A stretch of DNA of 14,616 nucleotides from Kiritimatiellia bacterium (GTDB taxonomy: Bacteria > Verrucomicrobiota > Kiritimatiellia > RFP12 > UBA1067): positions 1-14,616 of the forward strand of contig CAJGDE010000048.1 in assembly GCA_904502135.1 (NCBI GenBank), in the 5' to 3' direction. Made by a program: the position numbers and the translations under genes. Positions 6,523 through 14,382 of the stretch are shown here, one piece after another. Numbering within the stretch: position 1 is the first letter of the stretch; each line of letters begins with the position of its first letter. The notes under the pieces are model-generated. The model was not told the origin of the DNA and did not search any database. It was given only the letters and a program-made list of their open reading frames with translations.

Positions 6523-7049
6523 TAGAGTTTGCCCATTTCGCCGAGTTCTCTGATGTTGAACTGGGCGCTGCGTTTGATTTCGCGAACCCAAAGCTCAACA
6601 AGCGCCACATCCCACGGCTCGTCCACGCCTTGAATGACGGCGGCAAATTTATCGTTTGACTCTATGACTGCGGCCTTTACGCGCTCAGTCACGGCGCTCA
6701 GGCTGTCAGTGACAATCTGCTCAGAAAAATTATCGCTTTTCAGATGATAACCATATCTCAAAATACGCAGGTTCTGCTCGTTCTCTTTCAAAAATTCGAG
6801 ATAGGCTTTCGCCTCATCGCCGAACCCCTCAGTTTCAATGCTCGAAAAACTCGGCGTTATTACCAGCGGCTGATGCGCCTCAAGACAACCCTCGCGAACG
6901 CGTATCTTGCCGGGATAATCGCTCAACTCGGAAATAATGTGATAATTTACGAGCGTAGAGCCGAAAGTCTCTAACCTGTGCGACGGCTCAATAAGAAATC
7001 TCGCGCTCTTAGCCGCGTACCAGCGGTCGAACTCTGGATTGGAACTCAT
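6522..7049 (-). CDS. Uncharacterised conserved-looking 175-residue protein
   Basis: I cannot name this protein. It is a soluble, mildly acidic 175-residue protein without signal peptide, membrane segment or cysteine cluster (one Cys). Recognisable stretches are an aromatic/basic start (NPEFDRWYAAKSARFLIE), HRLETFGSTLVNYHIISEL near 23-41, a beta segment KIRVREGCLEAHQPLVITP, and a charged helical second half with FGDEAKAYLEFLKENEQ. I have a vague recollection of similar unnamed proteins in Verrucomicrobiota and Planctomycetota, which is not evidence of function. It starts 6 nt after the ychJ-like stop, without a clear Shine-Dalgarno, and its stop overlaps the start of the GH-like gene, so translation is probably coupled. 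Codon use matches its neighbours. Confidence 0.8.
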   Translation of the reverse strand: MSSNPEFDRWYAAKSARFLIEPSHRLETFGSTLVNYHIISELSDYPGKIRVREGCLEAHQPLVITPSFSSIETEGFGDEAKAYLEFLKENEQNLRILRYGYHLKSDNFSEQIVTDSLSAVTERVKAAVIESNDKFAAVIQGVDEPWDVALVELWVREIKRSAQFNIRELGEMGKL

Positions 7050-7055
7050 CGGTGG

Positions 7056-7553
7056 CTACTTGCCGCAGCACTTTTTATATTTTTTGCCGCTGCCGCACGG
7101 ACATGGATCATTTCGCCCGATTTTCGGCTCTTCACGCGTAATAGGCGATTCGCCGACAATCTCACCTTCCGAGAATTTCCAGCCGTCATCTTCTTTGATG
7201 AATTTGGAAATCTCGTGATGATTGCAGAATTCACCGTTGGCCGTGTAAAGCGCACGAAACTCAACGACGCCCTCTTTATCGTTTTCGCCGCCGTTTTCGG
7301 TAGAAATTATTTCAAGCCCGTGCCATTCGGCCGCCTGACTCCACGCCAAAGACTCCTCTTCGCGGAATTCTTTCTGAACTTCTTCAGTGGCGCTGACCTT
7401 CAAAAATTTAACCTCGCCTGTAGCGTATGACGAATAGCGAGCGCGCATCAGCGCCTCCGCGGTAGGAGCTTTCACTTTCCCGGAAATGATGGGCTGACAG
7501 CATTCTGCATAGGCCTTGCCGGACTTACATGGACAAGTATCTTCTTTTTTCAT
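7056..7553 (-). CDS. ychJ: YchJ-family SEC-C motif protein
   Basis: A 165-residue cytosolic protein of the YchJ/UPF0225 type, of unknown biochemical role. An N-terminal CPCKSGKAYAECC motif (C7, C9, C18, C19) is followed by the conserved APTAEALMRARYSSYATGE segment, an NTF2-like alpha/beta middle domain, and a C-terminal SEC-C zinc motif, IGRNDPCPCGSGKKYKKCC. SEC-C motifs bind zinc through CxC...CC and are also found at the C terminus of SecA. An ATG at 7559 is also in frame, but AGGA at 7560-7563 abuts it, while the same site is 6 nt from the ATG at 7553, so I chose the latter. It overlaps the end of lnt by 29 nt in another frame. Size is close to that of E. coli YchJ (152). Confidence 0.9.
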   Translation of the reverse strand: MKKEDTCPCKSGKAYAECCQPIISGKVKAPTAEALMRARYSSYATGEVKFLKVSATEEVQKEFREEESLAWSQAAEWHGLEIISTENGGENDKEGVVEFRALYTANGEFCNHHEISKFIKEDDGWKFSEGEIVGESPITREEPKIGRNDPCPCGSGKKYKKCCGK

Positions 7554-9168
7554 ATTCATTCCTGTATTTTACCAAAATCATTGTGATAAGTAGAAGCGAA
7601 AAAAGCACAGCGAGAGGCTTATCGCCCAATCGCACATAAACTATTCTGTGCGGCGTGCTCTTCGCTATTTCAACTCGCTCGCACATCGCCGCTTCTTTAT
7701 CGACAAGTTCCCTGCCGTTTTCATCAACAAGCCATGTGGCCTTGCCGTCGGGCGAAATAACGCCGCTTACTCCAGAATTACCGACTCTAACAATAGGCAG
7801 GCCCGTCTCTACCGCGCGGGCTACAGCCTGCCATGAATGCTGCACAGCCTCGTGCGAATTGGAAAACCAGCTGTCATTCGTAATGAGCACCAGAACTTTC
7901 GCCCCCATTTCAGCAAGCCTTCTCAACTGCGCAGAATCCGTATCCTCAAAACAAATCGCTACCCCCATCTCAACTTCACGCCCATCAAGAGGAAGTGTCA
8001 AAGTTTTTAATTCCCCCGGCGTGCAGCTGCCGACGGGAGCTAATTTCTGAAGAATCGTTATGACTTTATCGCCCGGAATAAACTCACCGAAGGGAACAAG
8101 GTGTACCTTGTCATATATCTGAGCGTTTACGGTATTGTTTGTAGAACAATAAAGGGCTGCGGAATTATACTCTCTTTTTTCTTCTCTGCGAGAGCCACCG
8201 GCCAAAAGAGACGCCCCGGTCAAATCAAAAACCCAATCGGCGAACGAATACGCCCGTTGCGAATCGACAGGGCCGAATTCCGACATCGCGCTTTCAGGTA
8301 GAATCACAAGATCAGGCTTCAGATATGCAGGATTCGCAAGAAGTCTTTGATACACCTGCCATGGATTTTCATTTCCGCGATCTTTAGCAAAGCAGCACGG
8401 AAAATTTCGCTGTATGAGAGCGACCTTGAGAGACTCTCTTTCGACATCATGCCCATTAAAAGCGCCGGGCAAAAAATAAACCATGAGCACTATGACAGTA
8501 GTTATCACAGTTTCAAGCGACCCGTAAACGCGAAGATTCCTAAACGGACTTTTCGCGGCGTTCCAGACTCTTTCGACAACGCCAGCCAACATCCCGTTTA
8601 TAAGAATAACGACTGCCGAAAGAAGATATATCCCGCCGATTGCGGCAGGCGAAGCAAATCCGCCGTTCGCGGGAACGACACCAAGCTGATTCCAGGCGAA
8701 CCCCCCGCCCAAACGGCTCCTCACAAGCTCAAGCCCGCACCAGAGAACAGGCTCGGCGAAAAAAACTGCGACAAGCCTGCGCCAGTAGTTCGCGCGAGGC
8801 GTCTCTGCGCCGCCGACATCTTCGCGCGCCCACTTCCATACCGCAGCCGACAAATAACCGTAAGCGGCAAAATACAATGAGCAATATGCGGCAAGCCCGA
8901 ACCACCCGAGAACCACAAGCGGCCAGGGCCCCCCGTTTTTGACGATCGCCGGCATCCAAGAAAGCGTCGCCACCCAAAAGAACATTCCGCTTTGAAACCA
9001 GCACTTTGCACTCTTTTTAACATCGCCCTTGCGCGAAAGCCACATGAGCGGAACTAGCGCGAAGAGTACATCTACTTTTTCTCCCATCGGAGGATAAGCC
9101 GCCCAAAGGAGAAAACCAGGAAGAAACCAAAAGAACTTCTTGAGTTTCTGAAGAACCTCTTTTACCAC
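7525..9168 (-). CDS. lnt: Apolipoprotein N-acyltransferase Lnt
   Basis: Lnt adds the third acyl chain to the N-terminal cysteine of lipoproteins in the inner membrane of Gram-negative bacteria, preparing them for outer-membrane sorting. The 547-residue protein has several membrane segments in residues 10-235, a periplasmic nitrilase-like domain at about 245-505 and a last membrane segment at about 518-534. The catalytic triad is visible: E292 in ILPESAM, K354 in YDKVHLVPFGEF and C406 in GVAICFED, plus ITNDSWF and RVGNSGVSG. The start is GTG, directly after the TAA of the preceding gene, with GGGAGGA embedded in that gene's last codons, so the two are coupled. The short basic tail after the last helix overlaps ychJ. 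Confidence 0.95.
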   Translation of the reverse strand: MVKEVLQKLKKFFWFLPGFLLWAAYPPMGEKVDVLFALVPLMWLSRKGDVKKSAKCWFQSGMFFWVATLSWMPAIVKNGGPWPLVVLGWFGLAAYCSLYFAAYGYLSAAVWKWAREDVGGAETPRANYWRRLVAVFFAEPVLWCGLELVRSRLGGGFAWNQLGVVPANGGFASPAAIGGIYLLSAVVILINGMLAGVVERVWNAAKSPFRNLRVYGSLETVITTVIVLMVYFLPGAFNGHDVERESLKVALIQRNFPCCFAKDRGNENPWQVYQRLLANPAYLKPDLVILPESAMSEFGPVDSQRAYSFADWVFDLTGASLLAGGSRREEKREYNSAALYCSTNNTVNAQIYDKVHLVPFGEFIPGDKVITILQKLAPVGSCTPGELKTLTLPLDGREVEMGVAICFEDTDSAQLRRLAEMGAKVLVLITNDSWFSNSHEAVQHSWQAVARAVETGLPIVRVGNSGVSGVISPDGKATWLVDENGRELVDKEAAMCERVEIAKSTPHRIVYVRLGDKPLAVLFSLLLITMILVKYRNEYEKRRYLSM

Positions 9169-11361
9169 TTATTCCTCCCAACTTAAATCAATTCGTGTCG
9201 AGACACCTTCAGGAACATCAAAAACTCTCGGCGAGGGCTTTGTCGTGATCCACAGCCCAGCGCGCTGATACACAACAAGATCCGCCGGCTTTGAAGCGCT
9301 GGGGGTAAGCGATATAAAAAGCGGCGTTGACTGCTGTTTTAAAAATTCAATCTGATAGCCGCTCTCGGCAAGATACTGCAGATTCTCGCGGTCGTTTTCG
9401 GGGCTGGCGACAAAGCGCTTGACCCCCATCTTTGAAAGAGAGTCAAGAGCGTATGAATTAAACGCGTAAAGCGACCAATCCGCGGTCAAATCCTGAACGC
9501 CCAAACGCTTAAGAAGCGCGAGCGTCGCAAGATCGGCCGCCTCCCACTTAACATACCCTCGGCGCAAAAGATTCTTAACCATCACGCGCAGCTTGTTGAA
9601 ATCCGTTTCTCTTGTGTATACCGCAAGCGCAAGACGAACGCGAGAGGGATCAAGAGAAGGCTCCTGCCCGGGATAGATGGAAATCACTATTTCATCCCAA
9701 TCGCCCTCGGGAACCTTTGCGCCGTTTGTGATTTTAAGAGTTTTTATCGGCTCTGCGAGAGCCATGTCGCCGTCGCTCGCTTCGGCAAGCGCCCTTTCAA
9801 CGCGCTCCACGCGCATCTGTTCACGAAGTTCGTCCAGATCCTCCACAAGCATCCGCCGCAAATCGTTTAATAAACTCATAGGCGAAAAAAGCCTGTCATT
9901 ATCGACAACCTTCAGTGAACCCAAGCGATAATCGGATTCGCCGAGTTTCAAAAACGCCTTTCGCACTCCATCTTCGGTCTTCGCCGGATTCTTGGCCGCA
10001 TCGAGCGACGCCGAAAACGAAACCTCAACCTTGCGCCCTTCATATTCCGCTGAAGCGCAAAGAAGGTCTTTCTCCAGTTTAACCTCTACATCGAGCGCGA
10101 TGTCGCCCATGTAATCGCTTGGGCGGATCGACTGCTGAGGGAACATTCTTCTTACGGCCTGCGAAGCGGAACAATATATTTTAACTCCAGGCTTTAATTT
10201 TGAGGCAATCGGCTCTTCACCGTCCTTTTCCGGCAGCAACACTTCAACGTCGGTTCCGGCGGAGACTTCAAAAACGTTTCTTCGTGAAATTGCTTGGCGC
10301 ATCTCTCCGATACCAAGACCTAAGAGCTTCCCGTTTTCATCGCAAACTCCGAACTGCAGCCCGTCATGGCGCTCAAGCGCTCTTGATGTATGGAACCTAA
10401 GCCACGAAAGCCCTTCGCGATCTTTAGTAACGCGCTTGACAACGCCTATTTCCGCGCCGAGATGCCCGAGCGAAGTCGGATCAATGGGACTTGAAGAGGC
10501 GTTTTTAAGGCCGTCGAAATAAAGCTTCGTCGTGCGCCGCGAAAAAACGGTTTCAAGGTCGCTTTTCGTAAGACGCCCAAAATCCGCGCCGCTTATGATT
10601 TGCCTATAATATTTAACGGCCGAGGCGACGTAGAAATCGCTCTTCATGCGCCCTTCAATTTTAAGAGACTTAACCCCCGCGTCAACAAGTTTAAGCACAT
10701 CCTCGTCAAGGCGCAAGTCTTTCATCGAAAACTGAAGGCGTTTCCCGCCTGCGGCGTCTTCATGCGCAACGCGGCAGCAGTACGGGCATCTGCCGCGATT
10801 TCCGCTGCGGGATTTCTCCATCGCCCCGTAAAGGCAAAGCCCTGAGATCGAATAGCACAGCGCCCCGTGAATGAAGCACTCGATCTCCATCGTCCCCGAG
10901 CGCTTTACAATCGATGCTATCTCCTCAAGCGAAAGTTCGCGCGCAAGCACCACGCGCTTAAAACCAAGCTCTTTCAGCTGAAGAACGCCTTCAAGGTTAT
11001 GTACCGCCATCTGAGTTGAAGCATGAAGCTCAAGCTCTGGAAAGTGCTTCTTGCAAAGAGATGCAATTCCGATATCTTGAACGATCAAGGCGTCCGGACG
11101 TATTTGCGCCAGACGAGAAAGCGTTTCAAGCGCACCCTCGATCTCGTCTTCGCATACAAGCGTATTGAACGTGACGTAAACCTTTTTTTTGTTTGCATGA
11201 GCGAATCGCACAAGAAGCTTCAGTTCATCCAAAGTCAGATTCCGCGCGAAAGCTCTGGCTGAATACTCGGCAAGCCCGCAATATACGGCATCGGCGCCCG
11301 CGGCAAACGCCGAGAGCGCGGTTTTAAACTCTCCTGCTGGCGCTAAAAGTTCAACGCTCAC
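9169..11361 (-). CDS. rlhA: U32 family protein, RlhA-like (23S rRNA hydroxylase type)
   Basis: A 730-residue cytosolic protein. It starts with the U32 pattern LLAPAGEFKTALSAFAAGAD and carries the family signature ECFIHGALCYSISGLCLYGA near 161-180 and GNRGRCPYCCR near 187-197. Cysteines C169, C176, C192 and C196 (or C195) could hold an iron-sulfur cluster, as in UbiU/UbiV and RlhA. SMKDLRLDEDV and SLKIEGRMKS follow. A DUF3656-like domain (about 440-510, with AFLKLGESDYRLGSL and MSLLNDLRR) points to the RlhA branch, which hydroxylates C2501 of 23S rRNA in E. coli. The older 'collagenase' label is poorly supported. It is somewhat longer than E. coli RlhA (about 650). The GTG start overlaps the lysA stop as GTGA, and no Shine-Dalgarno is seen, so it depends on coupling. 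The U32 assignment is firm; RlhA orthology is likely only. Confidence 0.85.
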   Translation of the reverse strand: MSVELLAPAGEFKTALSAFAAGADAVYCGLAEYSARAFARNLTLDELKLLVRFAHANKKKVYVTFNTLVCEDEIEGALETLSRLAQIRPDALIVQDIGIASLCKKHFPELELHASTQMAVHNLEGVLQLKELGFKRVVLARELSLEEIASIVKRSGTMEIECFIHGALCYSISGLCLYGAMEKSRSGNRGRCPYCCRVAHEDAAGGKRLQFSMKDLRLDEDVLKLVDAGVKSLKIEGRMKSDFYVASAVKYYRQIISGADFGRLTKSDLETVFSRRTTKLYFDGLKNASSSPIDPTSLGHLGAEIGVVKRVTKDREGLSWLRFHTSRALERHDGLQFGVCDENGKLLGLGIGEMRQAISRRNVFEVSAGTDVEVLLPEKDGEEPIASKLKPGVKIYCSASQAVRRMFPQQSIRPSDYMGDIALDVEVKLEKDLLCASAEYEGRKVEVSFSASLDAAKNPAKTEDGVRKAFLKLGESDYRLGSLKVVDNDRLFSPMSLLNDLRRMLVEDLDELREQMRVERVERALAEASDGDMALAEPIKTLKITNGAKVPEGDWDEIVISIYPGQEPSLDPSRVRLALAVYTRETDFNKLRVMVKNLLRRGYVKWEAADLATLALLKRLGVQDLTADWSLYAFNSYALDSLSKMGVKRFVASPENDRENLQYLAESGYQIEFLKQQSTPLFISLTPSASKPADLVVYQRAGLWITTKPSPRVFDVPEGVSTRIDLSWEE

Positions 11362-12629
11362 AGCTTCGAGAAATCAAGAGTTGCGAAATAATCATCGAGA
11401 GTTTCGGCACGCCTAATCTCCGTCACGGAGCCATCCTCTTCAAGAAGAAGTTCCGCGCTGCGCAGCTTTCCATTATACTGAAAGCCCATAGCGTGACCGT
11501 GCGCACCCGCATCGCAGATGACGACGAAATCGCCGCGCTCCATAACAGGCAAAAGACGCTGAATGGCGAACTTGTCGTTATTCTCGCAGAGAGAGCCGGT
11601 AACGTCATAAACCGACGTATCTCCGGAATTCTCCTTTCCAGGGACGACTATTTCATGATATGCCCCGTAAAGCGCAGGCCTCATGAGATTCGACATGCAA
11701 GCATCAAGCCCGGCATAGAGCCTGTAAGTATTCTTAATATGGCGAACCTTTGATATTAGATACCCGTAAGGCCCCGTGATAGAGCGGCCGCACTCCATGT
11801 AGAGCTTGATCGGCTTAAGGCCGTTTCCGTCTATAATCTGCTTATACGCTTCTTCTATCCCTTCGCCAACGCGCTCAAGACTCATCGCCTTCTGCTCCGG
11901 CTTATAGGCTATACCTATGCCCCCGCCGATGTTTACGAACTCAAATTCAACACCGGTCTGGGCGGTAATTTCAGCAACAAGCGAAAAAAGAAGCTTAGCC
12001 GTATCGATGATATATTCAGGGTCAAGCTCATTTGAGGCGACCATCGTATGAATACCGAAACGCTTAACTCCGGCGGCTTTCATTTTTGAATAGCACTCAA
12101 AAAGCTGTTCTCTCGTAAAACCGTACTTGGCCTCCTCGGGCTTTCCGATAATGGCGTTTCCGCCTTTGAGAGGACCGGGGTTATATCGGCAGCACATCAC
12201 GCGATCTGCAAAATCAGCCTCGGTTTTCGCGCCGACAGATTCACACAGAAAATCCCAGTGCGTAATGTCGTCAAGATTTATGATGGCGCCCAATTCCCAA
12301 GCCTTTTTAAACTCTTCGGCAGGCGTATCGTTTGAGGTGAACATAATCGCCTCTCCGACATTGCCGACCTTTTCCGACAAAACCAACTCCGCCATAGACG
12401 AACAGTCGCTGCCGAAATCAAACTCTTTCAGAAGCTTCATCAAATACGGATTGGGCGCCGCTTTTACGGCAAAATATTCGCGGAATCCCTTATTCCATGA
12501 AAACGCCTTTTTAAGACGCTTTGCATTATCTCTTATGCCCTTGGCATCGTACAGATGAAAGGGAGTGGGCCACTTTGAAGCTATTTCTTCAAGTTTCGCT
12601 TTATCAAAAGGTAATTTACGGTTGCTCAT
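11358..12629 (-). CDS. lysA: Diaminopimelate decarboxylase
   Basis: A 423-residue PLP enzyme (fold-type III, alanine-racemase-like barrel plus beta domain) that converts meso-diaminopimelate to L-lysine. The PLP lysine is K56 in EYFAVKAAPNPY. The glycine loop FVNIGGGIGI (231-240), ECGRSITGPYG (279-289), LDACMSNLMRPALYGAYH (308-325), the active-site cysteine C348 in GSLCENND and Y385 in YNGKLRSAE all fit. The N-terminal TPFHLYDAKGIRDNAKRL and C-terminal RRAETLDDYF match the longer LysA type. Related decarboxylases (carboxynorspermidine, arginine) differ around the cysteine motif, so LysA is the best call. No Shine-Dalgarno precedes the ATG; an extended -10 sits 8 nt upstream. It lies 35 nt after the GH20-like gene, and its stop overlaps the next start. 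Confidence 0.9.
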   Translation of the reverse strand: MSNRKLPFDKAKLEEIASKWPTPFHLYDAKGIRDNAKRLKKAFSWNKGFREYFAVKAAPNPYLMKLLKEFDFGSDCSSMAELVLSEKVGNVGEAIMFTSNDTPAEEFKKAWELGAIINLDDITHWDFLCESVGAKTEADFADRVMCCRYNPGPLKGGNAIIGKPEEAKYGFTREQLFECYSKMKAAGVKRFGIHTMVASNELDPEYIIDTAKLLFSLVAEITAQTGVEFEFVNIGGGIGIAYKPEQKAMSLERVGEGIEEAYKQIIDGNGLKPIKLYMECGRSITGPYGYLISKVRHIKNTYRLYAGLDACMSNLMRPALYGAYHEIVVPGKENSGDTSVYDVTGSLCENNDKFAIQRLLPVMERGDFVVICDAGAHGHAMGFQYNGKLRSAELLLEEDGSVTEIRRAETLDDYFATLDFSKL

Positions 12630-12637
12630 AGGGTGAT

Positions 12638-12646
12638 ATTATAGCA
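12638..12646 (-). promoter_or_regulatory. Extended -10 promoter for lysA, near-leaderless
   Basis: The minus strand reads TGC-TATAAT (hexamer 12638-12643), a perfect extended -10, with 8 nt between hexamer and the lysA ATG. Transcription would start at about the A of ATG, giving a leaderless or almost leaderless message. No convincing -35 is found at 16-18 nt. It lies in the short gap after the GH20-like gene, so lysA and the genes after it may be expressed apart from the hydrolase. Confidence 0.5.
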
Positions 12647-12664
12647 AAATTAACACGCTGATTG

Positions 12665-14197
12665 TTATCTGTCAGGCCACCATCCCGGAGGAATCTGATA
12701 ATCATATCTGCCGGTAAAACGATAATCCTTAATTTTCATATCGCTGCCCACGAGCCTCATGGCGATTGCGAACGGAGTATCGTACTGCGGCATATTTTCA
12801 GGATATTCAGTTCCCCAGGCCGCCGTGGAACCAGAGCGCAGCATGATAGTAAAATCAAATCCGCGCATACATTGCCATGTTGTCTGCAGATACCCGAAAC
12901 CTCCGTTCTTGGCGATAAAATCGGCCATCGGCTTCATTGCATCGTGATTAAGTTTCGGGCAGCCTGCCACCGGAAAACCTTTTTCTAGGAAATACTTGAT
13001 TGTCGGCCATTCCTTCATCTGCTCAGGAGTTAAATTTTTGGAATACTGCCAATCGCAAATGATAACGTCTTTTGAAAGCGTATCGGCCAAAGTAGATGTC
13101 GCCGCGGAGCCGTATTTGGTGAAGCCTTTCCAGCGGGGATCCTTGCGATCAAGAAGCATATCATGCCAGATCATCGCACGGGCGCCATGCTCTTTCGTAA
13201 ATTTGGCCAGATTCGTAATATGTTCACACACGATTTCACCGTACGGACGCTTTCTGCAGTCGGGGCATGACGGCGGCTGAGCCTCATCGCAGCCAAGATG
13301 GATGAACGGCGGATTGTCAAAGTCTTCAAGCAACTCAAGAATAAGCTCACGGATGATGCGCTGCGTCTCGGGATTCGTAAGGCACCAGTTCCATCCGCCA
13401 GGCTCGAACAAAGGCTCGTATTCGGGGCTAAAATCAAGAACCGAATGCTTGAGCGAGAGAGCGCGCGACGCAGAAGCGTGTCCGTAAGCCGCAATCTGAG
13501 GAATAAGCGTAATACCTAAATCCTTGCCGAGCTTAACCAAAGAGCGGACTTTCTCCTTCGTCATTTTTCCACTCTCCCAGCCCCACCATGGATGCTTGGC
13601 GCTTCTATACATTCCCCAAGGCTCAAGTACGACGTAATTGAATTTCATCAGTGCGGCCAAACGTATATATCGCTCTATTTGAACGCTATCCGTTTCAGGG
13701 AACCAGCAAAGATGAATGCCTCTGAAAGAAAGATGCGGCGCGTCTGAAATTTTAAGCGTCGGCAGAATATAACCGTCAATCTTGACGGTACGACGCTTGG
13801 CAATCAGTATCTGACGGATGGAATAGGCCGCCCACCTTACACCTGCAATGGAGCGCGCTTTGATTTTAACGCCTGACGCGTCGGCGGAAATAGCATACGC
13901 CTCTTCGCCTTTCAAAAGTTTCATACCGGTTTCGCCGGCCTTTACGCTTGGAGCGAATTTACCGTACCATTCTTTGATATGGCTCTTAAGCCACTCAGCG
14001 CCCGCATTGTCAGGACAATCGACAACGATCACTGTGGACGCATTAAAATCAACGGGCGCGTCTATGTCACTTTGCATTTCCACGGGCAATGGTATCGGAT
14101 ATAAGTTCAATGCATCCGGATTCACCTTGTTTCCGGCCGCAGCCGACAGCATAAAAAGTACGCCAGCCATAAAAAAGCTTACTCTTGAAATCTTCAT
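12665..14197 (-). CDS. Secreted GH20-like beta-N-acetylhexosaminidase
   Basis: A 510-residue exported protein, with a signal peptide over residues 1-22 (MKISRVSFFMAGVLFMLSAAAG). Residues about 30-150 match the small alpha/beta domain that precedes the barrel in GH20 enzymes (LNLYPIPLPVEM, and GVKIKARSIAGVRWAAYSIRQ). The barrel starts at SFRGIHLCWFPETDSVQIERYI. The hallmark H-x-G-x-D-E is H300-L-G-C-D304-E305, the acetamido-assisting Asp and acid Glu of the substrate-assisted mechanism. It would remove terminal GlcNAc or GalNAc from host glycans, chitin or peptidoglycan; which one cannot be told. The tail is shorter than in large hexosaminidases, and W382 in CDWQYS may sit in the sugar site. 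A strong AAGGAGGAA at 14202-14210 fixes the start, and its promoter is clear. Confidence 0.85.
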   Translation of the reverse strand: MKISRVSFFMAGVLFMLSAAAGNKVNPDALNLYPIPLPVEMQSDIDAPVDFNASTVIVVDCPDNAGAEWLKSHIKEWYGKFAPSVKAGETGMKLLKGEEAYAISADASGVKIKARSIAGVRWAAYSIRQILIAKRRTVKIDGYILPTLKISDAPHLSFRGIHLCWFPETDSVQIERYIRLAALMKFNYVVLEPWGMYRSAKHPWWGWESGKMTKEKVRSLVKLGKDLGITLIPQIAAYGHASASRALSLKHSVLDFSPEYEPLFEPGGWNWCLTNPETQRIIRELILELLEDFDNPPFIHLGCDEAQPPSCPDCRKRPYGEIVCEHITNLAKFTKEHGARAMIWHDMLLDRKDPRWKGFTKYGSAATSTLADTLSKDVIICDWQYSKNLTPEQMKEWPTIKYFLEKGFPVAGCPKLNHDAMKPMADFIAKNGGFGYLQTTWQCMRGFDFTIMLRSGSTAAWGTEYPENMPQYDTPFAIAMRLVGSDMKIKDYRFTGRYDYQIPPGWWPDR

Positions 14198-14241
14198 TAA
14201 ATTCCTCCTTTAACAAGAACTGAATGTTTTATTGAGGAAGT

Positions 14242-14270
14242 ATGATACCAAAATACCGCCTGCCTCACAA
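14242..14270 (-). promoter_or_regulatory. Promoter of the GH20-like gene
   Basis: TTGTGA (-35, 14265-14270), a 17-nt spacer and TATCAT (-10, 14242-14247, preceded by TGG as in an extended -10) precede the ATG by about 44 nt, leaving a short leader that carries the ribosome site. The -35 overlaps the outer edge of the inverted repeat at 14267-14332, so a protein bound there could block or recruit polymerase. Confidence 0.68.
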
Positions 14271-14332
14271 TACTACTACAGCAGGTGAAAAGTAAGAGGT
14301 TAGTTACCTGTGCAACTGCTGTAGAGTGTTGT
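14267..14332. repeat. Imperfect inverted repeat at the GH20-like promoter
   Basis: The left arm 14267-14284 and right arm 14316-14332 are complementary over 17-18 positions with one mismatch and one extra base. The inner 9 bp are perfect (CTACAGCAG at 14276-14284 against CTGCTGTAG at 14316-14324). A second inner pair, AGGT/ACCT, lies inside the 31-nt middle. No T-run follows, so it is not an ordinary terminator. It may be an operator, a cruciform-forming site or part of an RNA; the sequence does not decide. Confidence 0.7.
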
Positions 14333-14382
14333 TAGGAGAGAAAGAAGATAGTATTATCAAAACAGCGTGTTACCTTGATTAA

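Noticed and set aside
6523..6591. Upstream ATG at 6591 as start of the GH-like protein
   Set aside because: It would put a hydrophilic leader before the signal peptide and overlap the upstream gene by 70 nt; the ATG at 6522 fits a TAATG coupling.
8640..9023. Overlapping ORFs opposite and within the Lnt membrane region
   Set aside because: They are frame-shifted or antisense readings of lnt, whose own frame has continuous membrane segments and the catalytic triad.
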